DNA from: Anaerolineae bacterium
GTDB taxonomy: Bacteria; Chloroflexota; Anaerolineae; Anaerolineales; UBA11579
Assembly (NCBI GenBank): GCA_004297445.1
Contig: SCUK01000029.1
Span: 1 to 53,832 of the forward strand
Direction of reading: 5' to 3'
DNA length: 53,832 nucleotides
A program made the translations under genes and the position numbers. Shown here one piece after another: positions 18,532-27,545 of the stretch; position 1 is the first letter of the stretch; each line of letters opens with the position of its first letter. The notes beneath the pieces are model-generated. The model saw only the letters and a program-made list of their open reading frames with translations. It was not told the DNA's origin and did not search any database.

Positions 18532-19362
18532 CTACGCCTGCTGGGCGGCGAAGCCCAGCCCTTTTGCCCCCACATGCGTGCCAATGGCAGCGGTGATGTA
18601 ATCCACGTCAATGCCTTCAGCCACCGGCACGGTCACCATGCCGGCCACTGCTTTGGCATCCTCCACCGCACCGGTGTGCAGTACCAGCAGGCGACGCAGC
18701 GGCCCAAGGCTGTTAATACGCGTGGCCAGCGCGCTGATGGCCTTGCTGCGGGTGCGCACCGCCCCGGCGCGTTCCAACAATCCCTCGCGCACTTCCAGGA
18801 ACACCTTCAGGTTCAGCAGGTCACCCACCCCCGCCTGCAACCAGGAGACACGGCCGCTGCGGCGGGCGGCGTCCAACGTGTTCAGCATGGCAGTCACGTG
18901 AATTTTGGGCGCCACGGCCAGCAACGCATTGCGCACATGGCGCGGCGTGCCGCCATTGGCGGCCGATTCCACCGCCGCCATCACCATATAGCCCAATCCG
19001 CGGGTCAGCGTCAGGCTGTCAATCACCGTCACCTGGTCGCGCAAGGCTTCCGCGCCCACAGTGGCATTGCTGTAAATCGCGCTCAGTTTGGATGAGGTGG
19101 TGATGGCGACCACATGCTCCATGCCGCGCGCCAGTTGCCGCTGGTAAGCGGCGGTGAAGGAACTTGGGGCCGGCGCGGCGGTGGTGGCCGGCGGGTCAAA
19201 GGTTGGCAGTTTCTCGTAGTAATCCGGGCGGGAGATGTCCACCCCATCCACCAGTTCTTTGCCATTGATGATGACCAGCGCCGGCACCACTTCAATTTGG
19301 TGGGCGGCGGCGTATTCGGCGGGCAGGTCGGCGTTGCCGTCGGTCACAAATCCGATTTTCAT
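18532..19362 (-). CDS. DegV/FakB family fatty-acid-binding protein 1
   Basis: A 276-residue DegV-fold protein. The N-terminal domain starts KIGFVTDGNADLPAEYA, and the second half has the glycine turn DSLTLTRGLGYMV typical of the fatty-acid pocket. In Gram-positive bacteria such FakB proteins present a bound fatty acid to the kinase FakA, which phosphorylates it for phospholipid synthesis. A second DegV gene and a FakA-like gene lie just upstream on the same strand, supporting that role here. The segment PATTAAPAPSSF is an Ala/Pro-rich insertion near residue 55. Two FakB proteins usually differ in preference for saturated versus unsaturated chains; which is which cannot be told. Confidence 0.9.
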   Translation of the reverse strand: MKIGFVTDGNADLPAEYAAAHQIEVVPALVIINGKELVDGVDISRPDYYEKLPTFDPPATTAAPAPSSFTAAYQRQLARGMEHVVAITTSSKLSAIYSNATVGAEALRDQVTVIDSLTLTRGLGYMVMAAVESAANGGTPRHVRNALLAVAPKIHVTAMLNTLDAARRSGRVSWLQAGVGDLLNLKVFLEVREGLLERAGAVRTRSKAISALATRINSLGPLRRLLVLHTGAVEDAKAVAGMVTVPVAEGIDVDYITAAIGTHVGAKGLGFAAQQA

Positions 19363-19450
19363 GGCGCGTTCTCCTCTTCAGCGGCGATGAACGAGTCGGT
19401 TACCACTCTTGTCGTAAATTCCGGCGCGTTCGGTGCGCCCAATCCGGGGT

Positions 19451-20299
19451 TTATTCGCCCTGCAGCACGAACACGCCCAGGCTGTGCGGGCCGAACAACG
19501 CCGCCAGCGCGGGATTAATGATGTGCTCGCTCATCGCCACCGGGCCATAATCCTCATTGATACGCTCGCGCAGGGCGCGAGTCTCACTGTCAAACGGCGG
19601 GACGCCCTGCAAAAGGGCGATGTGTTCCAGATTTTCAAATTCAAGGATGAACTCGTGCAGCAAGTCCACCAGGGCGCGGCCATTGCGGGCCTTCTGGGTG
19701 GGCATGAACTGGTCATGATCCAGGACATACAGCGGCAGGACGTCGAGGTGTTCGCCGACCAGCGCCTGGGCCAGCCCCAGGTGGCCGGCGCGGTGCATGT
19801 AGGTGAGGCCGGGGATGCAGAACAGACTGTACACCCGCGGCAGCATCGCACGCACCATATTCTCGATTTCTTCGGCCGGGCGGTTTTCCTCGGCGGCAGC
19901 GGCGGCGGCCTGCACCACCAGCCCCAGCCCCGTGGCTGTGGTACCCGCGTCCACCACCTGCACACGCGCCGGACCTGGGAAGGCGCCCGCCGCGGCCTGG
20001 GCATGCAGGAAGGTTTTGGTCAGGTAGGCGGAATGCACAATGACCAGCACGTCCGAATAGAACTGGCTGAGATGGGCGAACATCGCCTGGAATTCATCCA
20101 GGCTGGGCGGCTGAACGCGCGGGTCAAGCGCGGCATCGGCCGAGGCGGGCAGGTCAGCGGCGCGCAACCCTTCACTCTTTTCATAGCGCATGCCGTTGGC
20201 ATGCAGATGCAGCGGGATGCTGTACACCCGGTCACGGCCGGGGAAGGCCGGCACGGGGAACTGGGCGGTGCTATCGGTCAGGACACAGGTAGGGGACAT
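19451..20299 (-). CDS. DegV/FakB family fatty-acid-binding protein 2
   Basis: A 282-residue DegV-family protein, paralogue of the downstream neighbour. The start SPTCVLTDSTAQFP is typical of the family, as is the pocket segment VVDAGTTATGLGLVV (about 130-144). It is expected to bind a fatty acid and hand it to the FakA-like kinase encoded upstream. An 88-base gap separates it from the other DegV gene, so they could be co-transcribed. TCCTAAG-type complement gives AGGAGAATA before the ATG at 20299, a good ribosome binding site. Confidence 0.9.
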   Translation of the reverse strand: MSPTCVLTDSTAQFPVPAFPGRDRVYSIPLHLHANGMRYEKSEGLRAADLPASADAALDPRVQPPSLDEFQAMFAHLSQFYSDVLVIVHSAYLTKTFLHAQAAAGAFPGPARVQVVDAGTTATGLGLVVQAAAAAAEENRPAEEIENMVRAMLPRVYSLFCIPGLTYMHRAGHLGLAQALVGEHLDVLPLYVLDHDQFMPTQKARNGRALVDLLHEFILEFENLEHIALLQGVPPFDSETRALRERINEDYGPVAMSEHIINPALAALFGPHSLGVFVLQGE

Positions 20300-20452
20300 A
20301 TTCTCCTAAGATTTCAATCATCATTCGCTGCACTTGCTACTACGAGGTACTCGCCCTCCCCGGCATCCTGACGGCGTGTGGTTATCCTTCAGGTCGACTG
20401 AAAAGACGAACAGAACGGGATTCCTCACTTTGTTCAGAAGGCCAAGGCACTT

Positions 20453-22135
20453 TCATTCAGCCGAGAGGATGAACATATAGTGAGGTTGGCCGCCTTCGTG
20501 CAATTCCACTTCGAGGGCCGGGTATTTTTTGGCAATCGCGGCCACTATGGCTTCGGCTTCATCCGAACGCAGACTGGCGCCGTAGAACAGGGTGAGGATT
20601 TCCAGGTCATCGGCGCCCATGCCTTCCAGCAGGCCGAGCATGGCAGTCTCCAGGCTGGGGTCAGAGATGATGAGTTTGCCGTTGTGCAGGGCGATGATCG
20701 AACCGTTCTTGACCTGCACGCCGTCCAACTCGACGTCGCGGGTGGCGGTGGTGATTTCGCCGCATTCCACGTCGCCCAGGGCGCTTTCCATATCCGCGGC
20801 CACTTCGTCAAGGTCGCCATCTGGCAGCATTCGCAGCATGGCGGAGAGGCCCTGCGGCACGCTGCGGCTCTTGACCACCTTCACCTGCTTGACGGTAAGA
20901 CCCGCGGCCTGCTCGGCCGCCAGGATGATGTTCTTGTTGTTGGGTAGGATGATGACCTTGTTGGTCGGCAGGTTTTCAAATGAAGTGAGGATATCCTGCG
21001 TGCTGGGGTTCATCGTCTGACCGCCTTCCACCAGCGCCGCCACGCCCAGGCTGGCAAAGGTGCGGGCAATACCGGGGCCCGGGGCCACGGCCACCACGGC
21101 GATTTCGTTGGCCTTGATGGGTTTGACCTCAATCCGCTGTTGCGCCGCGGCGCCGATGTCATCCATTTGCGCCATCAAATTCTCAATTGCCACGTTGGTA
21201 ACCGTGCCGAGGTCAATGCAGTAATCAATTGGTTTGTAACGATTCTCGGTGGGCACATGGATGTGCATGCGGTACATCCCCTCGCCTTCGCCCACCTGGA
21301 TGGAGGTGCCCATATCTTCCAGCCCGGCATAGAAGCTGGCGATGTCCAGCGGCTTGTGCGGCCGGAAATCCACCACCACTTCGTAGTCCTGCCCCTCCTC
21401 CACAGCATCCATCGCGCTGTCAAAATTCAGCGAGGCCAGCGGCTGCACACCGGCCACCGGTGTATCCAGGTCTTCGCCGTTAATCCAGCGCAGCATGCCA
21501 TCCAGCAGGAAGAACAGGCCCTTGCCGCCCGAATCCACTACCCCGGCTTCTTTCAGAATCGGGAGCAGGTCCGGCGTGCGTTCCACGCTGGCGGCGGCTT
21601 CAGCCACCGCGGCTTCCAGCACTTCTACAGCGTTGTCGGTGGTGGCGGCTCTCTTCTCCGCCGCCGCCGCCAGGTCTTTGGATACCGTCAGGATGGTGCC
21701 TTCCACCGGCTTGACCACGCCCTTGTAGGCCGTGTCGCGAGCGTTGGCCAAGGCGCGCGCCAGCGCTTTGCCGGTGATGGCTTCTTCATGTTCCATGCCG
21801 TGCGCCACGCCGCGCCACAACTGTGAGAGGATGACGCCGGAATTGCCGCGCGCACCCATCAATGCGCCCTGTGCCAGTTTGGCCAGCATCTTGCCGGCGT
21901 GCTTCTCCGGCGATTTTTCAATCTCTTCGTAGGCCTTCTTCATGGTCAGAATCATGTTGGTGCCGGTGTCGCCATCCGGCACAGGGAACACGTTGAGCGC
22001 GTTCACCGTCTGCTGGTTGGTCTTGAGCCACTCGAGGCCGGCCCAGGCCAAATTCTTTACCGCCTGGCCATCAATCGGGAAGCGTTCCATCGCCAGCCGA
22101 CGGCTGAGACGTGGATTGCTGGATGGAATGGTCAT
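20453..22135 (-). CDS. DAK2-domain fatty acid kinase (FakA/YloV-like)
   Basis: A 560-residue protein with the FakA layout: an N-terminal DhaL/DAK2 ATP-binding domain (about 20-215) with the Mg-binding block NVFPVPDGDTGTNM, a middle domain, and a C-terminal FakB-interacting/DegV-related domain ending FILSAE. In other bacteria it phosphorylates FakB-bound fatty acids for entry into phospholipids via PlsX/PlsY. The ATG at 22135 has AGGAG six bases upstream, so the open frame further up (to 22195) is not used. It lies just downstream of the Asp23 gene and upstream of two DegV genes. An Asp23-FakA-bL28 neighbourhood is common in several phyla. Confidence 0.92.
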   Translation of the reverse strand: MTIPSSNPRLSRRLAMERFPIDGQAVKNLAWAGLEWLKTNQQTVNALNVFPVPDGDTGTNMILTMKKAYEEIEKSPEKHAGKMLAKLAQGALMGARGNSGVILSQLWRGVAHGMEHEEAITGKALARALANARDTAYKGVVKPVEGTILTVSKDLAAAAEKRAATTDNAVEVLEAAVAEAAASVERTPDLLPILKEAGVVDSGGKGLFFLLDGMLRWINGEDLDTPVAGVQPLASLNFDSAMDAVEEGQDYEVVVDFRPHKPLDIASFYAGLEDMGTSIQVGEGEGMYRMHIHVPTENRYKPIDYCIDLGTVTNVAIENLMAQMDDIGAAAQQRIEVKPIKANEIAVVAVAPGPGIARTFASLGVAALVEGGQTMNPSTQDILTSFENLPTNKVIILPNNKNIILAAEQAAGLTVKQVKVVKSRSVPQGLSAMLRMLPDGDLDEVAADMESALGDVECGEITTATRDVELDGVQVKNGSIIALHNGKLIISDPSLETAMLGLLEGMGADDLEILTLFYGASLRSDEAEAIVAAIAKKYPALEVELHEGGQPHYMFILSAE

Positions 22136-22228
22136 GAAGGCTCCTGAAAGCGAGGTTCTTTGCCCAAATTGGGCGAATAAAAAACCGCTGGCCACCGGAT
22201 AGCGCCCTGCGGCATAAGCCTAGACCTG

Positions 22229-22585
22229 TCAGGCATCCGGGTCGCTGATCCGAAGCCCCTGGACGTGAACATTGATCGCCTCTACGGGCAGGCCGAGGGC
22301 CTTTTCCACATTGAAGCGCACCGAATTCGCCACGCTGTTTGCCACGGATTTAATGCGCGTGCCGTATTCGACCACGATGTAGATGTCAATCAGGATGCTA
22401 TCGCCTTCATAATGCACATCCACCCCGTGGGTGGGGTCCTTGACGACAAAATTAGTCAGGTCGTTCACCAGGCTCTTGGAAGCCAGCCCGACCACGCCAT
22501 AGGTCTGGACCGCGGCATGGTGCGCCAGGGTGGCAATGGCACGCGGTGAGATATTGATACTGCCGATGGTGTTCGTTTCTGCCAT
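22229..22585 (-). CDS. Asp23/Gls24 family protein
   Basis: A 118-residue Asp23/Gls24 (DUF322) protein with the family start TIGSINISPRAIATLAHHAA and the segment GVVGLASKSL. The second half has the pattern IDIYIVVEYGTRIKSVANSV. Members are small and membrane-associated, and are linked to envelope stress in Gram-positive bacteria. In many genomes the gene sits beside fakA/yloV and divergent to rpmB, as here. The ATG at 22585 has AGAGGT eight bases upstream; the frame extends to 22630 without a better start. Confidence 0.9.
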   Translation of the reverse strand: MAETNTIGSINISPRAIATLAHHAAVQTYGVVGLASKSLVNDLTNFVVKDPTHGVDVHYEGDSILIDIYIVVEYGTRIKSVANSVANSVRFNVEKALGLPVEAINVHVQGLRISDPDA

Positions 22586-22683
22586 ATGTTCGTACCTCTG
22601 CCCTATTTTAGCAGAACCCAATGCCGCCAAAGACCCCCAAAGGCAATAAACGCCCGCGGGTCACCCAACCCGAAATTCGCGGG

Positions 22684-22712
22684 TTGATTAATGAAACCGC
22701 CTGTGGTAGACT
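22684..22712 (+). promoter_or_regulatory. Promoter of the bL28 gene
   Basis: TTGATT (22684-22689), a 17-base spacer, then TAGACT (22707-22712). This leaves an 80-base leader before the start codon. It is read from consensus only. Confidence 0.5.
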
Positions 22713-22793
22713 TCGCTGGTTATTTTAGACATCCCCTTCGGGAGTGACCGTCCGGCGGTCCCCCTGCAAGACTAAGAGAAAAAGGAAGCAATC

Positions 22794-22979
22794 ATGGCAA
22801 AGTGTGCACACTGCGGCAAGGCAACGACGTTCGGAAACAACCGCCCGTGGTCCAAGAAATCCACACGGCGCACCTTCAAGCCGAACCTGCAGAAGGTTTC
22901 GGTTTTGGAGCAGGGCAAACTTGTCAAAAAGACCCTTTGCGCCCGCTGTATCCGCACCAGCGTGAAAAGCCCGGTTTAG
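22794..22979 (+). CDS. rpmB: Ribosomal protein bL28
   Basis: A 61-residue large-subunit protein with the full family pattern: [16 protein letters not shown], a basic middle ([11 protein letters not shown]) and the C-terminal TLCARCIRT. It is the zinc-binding form, with Cys4, Cys7, Cys49 and Cys52 as ligands, so it needs zinc, unlike the C-minus paralogues used under zinc limitation. AAGGAAG precedes the ATG. It is divergent from the Asp23 gene and ends in a strong terminator, so it is a single-gene unit. Confidence 0.97.
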   Translation: MAKCAHCGKATTFGNNRPWSKKSTRRTFKPNLQKVSVLEQGKLVKKTLCARCIRTSVKSPV

Positions 22980-23000
22980 CGGTTCTATTCCCCGTTCACA

Positions 23001-23028
23001 AAAGCCACGGCTGCGCCGTGGCTTTTTG
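23001..23028 (+). terminator. Rho-independent terminator of rpmB
   Basis: The arms AGCCACGGC (23003-23011) and GCCGTGGCT (23015-23023), with a 3-base loop, are followed by a T run. Confidence 0.9.
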
Positions 23029-23134
23029 ATTCCTGTGGGAATCAGACACTCGTCATGTGTACGATCTCAAGCGAAGAATTTAGCTGGCCATCCAAACAGT
23101 AGCCTATTTTGGTAACGGCGCATCCATAGACAAT

Positions 23135-23163
23135 GTAGGGGTCGAGCTTAGCTCGACCCCTAC
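23135..23163. repeat. Palindromic intergenic repeat, TAGGGG family, copy 2
   Basis: GTAGGGGTCGAGC and GCTCGACCCCTAC form a perfect 13-bp stem with loop TTA. It lies in the convergent gap between rpmB and rpe; the remaining gap sequence shows no gene. Confidence 0.8.
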
Positions 23164-23236
23164 GAAATATTCGGCATTTCCGGTATTTCCTATGAACTTG
23201 AATTTCGCCAGATTTTTCTACTTCATTTTGAAAGAA

Positions 23237-23905
23237 TCAGGCGGTTAGCGCGGCGCGCAGGGCTTTCAGGCCACCGGCCGCGCCGCCCGGATGCTTAAAC
23301 ACCGCATTGCCAGCCACGAACACATCCGCCCCGGCGGCATGCGCCTGGGGTGCGGTCTCTGCGTCAATGCCGCCATCCACCTGCAGGTGGGCGGGCAGAC
23401 CGGCAGCGTCCAGCCATTTGCGAATCTGGCGTACTTTGTTCAGCGTTTCCGGCAGGAACGCCTGCCCGGAATAGCCGGGGTTGACCGTCATGACCAGCAC
23501 GAGGTCCACGAGGGACAGGACCGGCTGGACGGCTTCGGCCGGAGTGCCGGGGTTGATGGCCACGCCCGCCCTGCAGCCCAGGGCGCGGATGGCCTGCAAC
23601 GTGCGATGCAGGTTGGGGCCGGCCTCGGTGTGTACTGTCAGCCCGCCCGCGCCGGCGGCGGCAAAGGCCTCGATGTGGCGTTCCGGCGCCTCGACCATCA
23701 GATGCACGTCCAGGAACAAGGCGCTGGCGCGTTTGCAGGCTTCGACAATCCCCGGCCCCATCGTCAGGTTGGGCACGAAATGGCCGTCCATCACGTCCAC
23801 ATGAATCCAATCCGCGCCGCTCTGTTCGGCGGCGGCCAGTTCGAGACCCAGGCGGGCAAAATCTGCGCTGAGAATGGAGGGGGCGAGAAGAAAATCGAGG
23901 GCCAT
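23237..23905 (-). CDS. rpe: Ribulose-phosphate 3-epimerase
   Basis: A 222-residue TIM-barrel enzyme of the pentose phosphate pathway that interconverts ribulose-5-phosphate and xylulose-5-phosphate. Family motifs are complete: LAPSILSADFARLG at the start, WIHVDVMDGHFVPNLTMGPG (metal-binding His/Asp), LVLVMTVNPGYSGQAF, and the phosphate-binding VDGGIDAETAP. The ATG at 23905 follows the stop of the Ser/Thr kinase gene by 16 bases, so the two are probably one operon. The kinase-rpe order recalls the stk-rsgA-rpe cluster of Gram-positive bacteria, with rsgA missing here. Confidence 0.96.
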   Translation of the reverse strand: MALDFLLAPSILSADFARLGLELAAAEQSGADWIHVDVMDGHFVPNLTMGPGIVEACKRASALFLDVHLMVEAPERHIEAFAAAGAGGLTVHTEAGPNLHRTLQAIRALGCRAGVAINPGTPAEAVQPVLSLVDLVLVMTVNPGYSGQAFLPETLNKVRQIRKWLDAAGLPAHLQVDGGIDAETAPQAHAAGADVFVAGNAVFKHPGGAAGGLKALRAALTA

Positions 23906-23921
23906 GAGGTTGCCTGCCAGT

Positions 23922-25058
23922 CTAGCGCGGCGGGAACATCACCGTGTACACCCAGAACCAGAACGGCACCAGGCCGCTGACGGCGACGAACGCCATCAGC
24001 CCCAGCCCCACGGCCAGCCAGTCAATTTCGATGAACGAGGTATCGGCGGCGGACACCGGTTTGCTGGGGGCGGTGCCGCTGCGCACCGGCTGGCTGGCAG
24101 ACACAGGCTGCCGCACCGGGCTTGGCGGCCGGCCCAGCGTGGGGGCAGACGGGGATACACGGGTTGGCCCCGCGGCCGGCGCGGGGGCCGGGCGGCGCGC
24201 CGGCGCGCCTTTCGGCGGCGTGTTCTCGGCTTTCAGGCGGGCGGCAATCGTTTGCAGGACGCGCCCCAACTGGTCGGCGGTGCGGTAGCGCTGTGAGGGT
24301 TCCTTGGACAGCACCTTGAGGATGACCTCTTCCAGTTCGGGCGGAATCAGCGGGTTGAGTTCGGTGGGGCGGATGGGCTGAGCGCGGCGGTGCATCTTGG
24401 CCAGTTCGCCGGAGGTCTTGCCAATGAACGGCAACTGGCCGGTGAACATCTGGTACAGCACTACGCCCAACGAGTACACGTCGGAAGCCGGGGAAGGCGG
24501 GCCACCGGCGGCCTGCTCCGGCGAGAAGTACTGCGGCGAGCCCCACACCACATCCGCCTCTTCCTCCGGGTTGATGGAGGACAGCACGCGGGCGATGCCG
24601 AAGTCGGTGACTTTAAGGCGCAGGTCAGGCGTGACGATGAAGTTGTGCGGCTTGACGTCGCAGTGTACCAGGTCCGAGCGGTGGGCGAAGCCGATGCCGG
24701 CGCTGGCCTGAATGGCGAGGCTGATGCCGTCTTCAATGCGCAACCGGCCGCGCTCGGTGATGATGGTGTTCAGGTCCTTGCCCAGGATGAACTCCATCAC
24801 AATGTACAGGTGGTTGTCGTCGTAGCCGAAGTCGTAGACGGTGACGATGTTGGGATGCGAAAGGTTGGCGGCGGCCTTGGCCTCTTCGCGGAAACGTTCG
24901 CGAAAGTTGGGGTCCACGCTGAAATCTTCGCGCAGCACCTTGATAGCGACGTCGCGTTCGAGCATCAGGTCGCGCCCGCGGTACACCACGGCCATGCCGC
25001 CCTTGCCCAGGGTCTCGTCGATGCGATAGCGGTTGTTGAGTAGCGCTTGCGAATTCAT
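23922..25058 (-). CDS. Membrane Ser/Thr protein kinase (Hanks type)
   Basis: A 378-residue eukaryotic-like kinase. The catalytic domain (about 10-265) is intact: glycine loop GKGGMAVVY (18-26), ATP-binding Lys40 in VAIK, catalytic loop HCDVKPHN (HRD reads HCD but Asp is kept), DFG in VTDFGIAR, and SPEQA. A Pro/Ala-rich linker follows, then one transmembrane helix near the C terminus with only a few residues outside. It has no PASTA or other sensor, so ligand sensing is not obvious. AAGGA lies about eight bases before the ATG. It probably heads an operon with rpe. A pseudokinase with an FHA domain, a typical phospho-reader, is encoded at 35511. Confidence 0.93.
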   Translation of the reverse strand: MNSQALLNNRYRIDETLGKGGMAVVYRGRDLMLERDVAIKVLREDFSVDPNFRERFREEAKAAANLSHPNIVTVYDFGYDDNHLYIVMEFILGKDLNTIITERGRLRIEDGISLAIQASAGIGFAHRSDLVHCDVKPHNFIVTPDLRLKVTDFGIARVLSSINPEEEADVVWGSPQYFSPEQAAGGPPSPASDVYSLGVVLYQMFTGQLPFIGKTSGELAKMHRRAQPIRPTELNPLIPPELEEVILKVLSKEPSQRYRTADQLGRVLQTIAARLKAENTPPKGAPARRPAPAPAAGPTRVSPSAPTLGRPPSPVRQPVSASQPVRSGTAPSKPVSAADTSFIEIDWLAVGLGLMAFVAVSGLVPFWFWVYTVMFPPR

Positions 25059-25305
25059 TCTGCGTGTCCTTCGGAGGTAAATTGTAATTGATATTAAGGG
25101 AGGGTAGCGAGTCGGGGTCGATTACCAGTGAGCCGGTCTGAATGAGGGTGTAAGTCGGGATTCCTCACTCCGTTCGGAATGACAAGATTTGTGGCTATAG
25201 ATGTCTGCAACAAGGTATTTGGCAATTGGTAATTCGCAGACAGTTACTGGCTTCCGACTAACTACTCACTAATCCCGGTCCTTAGGTGCATTACAATCGC
25301 GCATC
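25059..25305. other. Intergenic region with repeat remnant
   Basis: This gap between divergent genes holds the kinase promoter region and a half-copy of the ATTCTGAG-type repeat (around 25157-25184, GGGATTCCTCACTCCGTTC then GGAATGACA). No gene is seen. Confidence 0.6.
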
Positions 25306-26262
25306 ATGCCCAGCGCAGACATCCTCTATAACCCGGTTGCCGGGCGAGTGAACGCCGACGATGCGGTGCAACGCGCCGCTGCCGTGCTGGAATCCGCCGG
25401 CTGGGACGTACATCTCAAGCACACCCGCAGCGCCCGCCACACCACCCGCCTGGCACGCAGAGCCGCCGAGAAAGGCCGCAGCGCGGTATTCGTCGCCGGG
25501 GGGGATGGTTCGTTGGGCGAGGCGGCGCGCGGCCTGCTGGGCAGCCGCACTGCGCTGGGCGTACTGCCCAGCGGTACCGCCAACGTATGGGCGCAGGAAC
25601 TGGGCTACGAGACGCTCACCGCCTTCCGGCCCACCGCCTTGGAAGACGCCGCCCGCATCCAGGCCGCAGGTTGGACGCAATGGATGGACATGGGGCTGTG
25701 CAACGACCGCCCCTTCCTGCTGTGGACCGGCGCCGGGCTGGACGGCGAAGTGGTGCGCCAGATGGAAGGCCAGCGCGCCAGCCGCCGCGCCTTTCCCTAT
25801 GTGCGCTATGCCTGGTACATCCTGCAAAGCATCTTCCGCTGGCGCGGCTTGCGCCTTAAAATGGAGGTGGACGGCCAGCCGCTGGATGAGCGTTACATCC
25901 TGGCGCTGGTGAGCAACATCCGCCTGTACAATGGCGGCTTCACCACCCTCGCCGAGCGCAACTGTGTGGATGACGGCCAGCTGGACCTGTGGCTGTTCCG
26001 CGGCGAAAACCCCGGCGACAGTTTTCGTTATGTGGTGGAACTGTTGAGCAACCGCCACCACGATGACCCCGCCGTGACCCGCCACACGTTTGAGCGCATC
26101 CGCCTGGAAGCCACCCGCCGGGTGAACCTGCAAATGGATGGCGACTCGGTGCGCATGAAGCGCGAGCTGGAAATCCGTGTGGCGCCGCGAGCCCTGCGGG
26201 TGCTGGTGCCCAACCCGCCGCCGGAAGGTCTGTTCAGCCAACCGCCGGAGCAACTGACATGA
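25306..26262 (+). CDS. Diacylglycerol kinase family lipid kinase (YegS/DgkB-like)
   Basis: A 318-residue lipid kinase of the DAGK catalytic family. It starts with the nucleotide-binding NPVAGRVNADDA and has the signature GGDGSLGEAARGLLG (about 65-79) and GVLPSGTANVWAQELG. The second domain shows WTGAGLDGEVV and IRLYNGGFTTLA, as in YegS/DgkB. Substrates are probably diacylglycerol or related lipids; which one is unknown. TACAAT lies eight bases before the ATG, suggesting a nearly leaderless mRNA. The stop overlaps the next gene's start by four bases (ATGA at 26259-26262), so both are co-translated. Confidence 0.9.
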   Translation: MPSADILYNPVAGRVNADDAVQRAAAVLESAGWDVHLKHTRSARHTTRLARRAAEKGRSAVFVAGGDGSLGEAARGLLGSRTALGVLPSGTANVWAQELGYETLTAFRPTALEDAARIQAAGWTQWMDMGLCNDRPFLLWTGAGLDGEVVRQMEGQRASRRAFPYVRYAWYILQSIFRWRGLRLKMEVDGQPLDERYILALVSNIRLYNGGFTTLAERNCVDDGQLDLWLFRGENPGDSFRYVVELLSNRHHDDPAVTRHTFERIRLEATRRVNLQMDGDSVRMKRELEIRVAPRALRVLVPNPPPEGLFSQPPEQLT

Positions 26263-26753
26263 AAACACCGATTCAATGGAAACAGCTCTTCACCCTGCCG
26301 GTCATCCTGGCGGCCGTGGGCGGCGCGCTGCTGTTGTGCGTCCTCACCGCCGCCACGCTGTACTTCACGCGCCCGGCCGCACCTCCCGCCCCGGCTCCCG
26401 GCGCGGCGCTCACCGTCATCCCCAACGCCAGCGCCACCCCCTACCTGCCCACGCCGACGCTTGCTCCCACCGCCACGATACAGGGCCCGCCGCCCACGCC
26501 CCTGCCCGGTGTGCTGGCCATCGGCGCGTATGTGCAGATTTACGGCACGTCCGGCAGCGGGCTGAACATCCGCAGCGAGCCGGGGCTGAACGCTGCGGTG
26601 CAGTTCCTGGGGTATGATGGCGAGGTGTTTGTGGTGCAGGACGGCCCGCAGGAACGCGATGGCCTGACCTGGTGGTTGATCGTCACGCCGGTGGATGCCA
26701 GCCGCGCCGGCTGGGCGGCGGTCAACTACCTCTCGGTGGTGGATGGGCCGTGA
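26259..26753 (+). CDS. Membrane-anchored SH3b-domain protein
   Basis: A 164-residue protein. One N-terminal transmembrane helix (about 10-36) is followed by a Pro/Thr/Ala-rich linker and a bacterial SH3-like domain (about 85-160) with the typical YGTSGSGLNIRSEPGLNAAV and the closing GWAAVNYLSVV. SH3b domains outside the membrane usually bind cell-wall peptides or other surface polymers. No catalytic domain is attached. It is translationally coupled to the lipid kinase gene, but a functional link is not evident. Confidence 0.85.
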   Translation: MKTPIQWKQLFTLPVILAAVGGALLLCVLTAATLYFTRPAAPPAPAPGAALTVIPNASATPYLPTPTLAPTATIQGPPPTPLPGVLAIGAYVQIYGTSGSGLNIRSEPGLNAAVQFLGYDGEVFVVQDGPQERDGLTWWLIVTPVDASRAGWAAVNYLSVVDGP

Positions 26754-26820
26754 GGCGGACGACACAACAAACAAGAATAATTCGTCCCGAGGACAACCGA
26801 CTCCAGACCACAGGACTTCC

Positions 26821-27162
26821 ATGACTGACTCCCCCATTCCCACCGGCATCACCGCCGACCGCAACAAAAACACGATGACGATTTCATTTTCGGACGGCGT
26901 GACGTTTGACTACCCATTCTCCCTCCTGCGCAATGCCTGCCCGTGCGCCCAGTGCCGCGGCGGGCATGAGAATATGAAGCCCGAGCCGGACGATGACGTT
27001 TTCACCATCCCGCTGATGGACTCCCGCGCCCACAAACTGGTGAACGTGGGGGCGGTGGGAAACTACGCCATCGGTATTGAGTGGGGCGACGGCCACTCGC
27101 ACGGCATTTACAACTGGCACTATCTGTATGTGCTGGGGCAGAAGAACGCAGCGCGCGAGTAA
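26821..27162 (+). CDS. DUF971 domain protein
   Basis: A 113-residue stand-alone DUF971 protein, the fold at the N terminus of gamma-butyrobetaine hydroxylase. It shows the pattern ISFSDGVTFDYPFSLLRNACPCAQC, with three cysteines (C-x-C-x-x-C) that could bind iron or zinc, then the conserved GNYAIGIEWGDGHSHGIYNWHYL. Related short proteins are linked to iron-sulfur cluster handling in some bacteria; I cannot confirm that here. The ATG at 26821 is chosen because it begins the conserved region; the frame is open further up into the SH3 gene. Confidence 0.85.
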   Translation: MTDSPIPTGITADRNKNTMTISFSDGVTFDYPFSLLRNACPCAQCRGGHENMKPEPDDDVFTIPLMDSRAHKLVNVGAVGNYAIGIEWGDGHSHGIYNWHYLYVLGQKNAARE

Positions 27163-27545
27163 GAGCTCAAAAAGACAACCTGAACTTTCTTTGCCCTGTC
27201 ATTCTGAAGGAGGGTAAGTAAGGTTGCTTATGAAGACAACCCCTACCCGACTGAAAGCCTGTCCTGAACGAAGTGAAGGAAATCTCGCGACCTTCATCGC
27301 ATTTTTTACCAGACATCGCCGGAATGTTTTCATTGCAGCACAGGGAAATATCCGGCGCGGCAAGCCTTGCATCTAAGGGCATTTTCGCGAGATTCTTCGC
27401 TGCGCTCAGAATGACAACAAAGAGCGGGCGAGATACTGCATATCCTTGCCCGCCCTTCCTCGTTACCCGGTAACTCGTTGACCCCAATCCTCGGCCAAAG
27501 CCTCGACTCCAATTACAAGCTTCGAATCTCTGCTTACGAGTATCG
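27163..27545. repeat. Intergenic region built from ATTCTGAG-type repeats
   Basis: This 383-base convergent gap carries TGTCATTCTGA (27197-27207) and its inverted partner TCAGAATGACA (27407-27417), with GAGATTCTTCGCTGCGC next to the latter. The ends are inverted repeats of a mobile-like or REP-type element. A related compact copy is at 48481-48579. Open frames here are not convincing genes. Confidence 0.6.
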
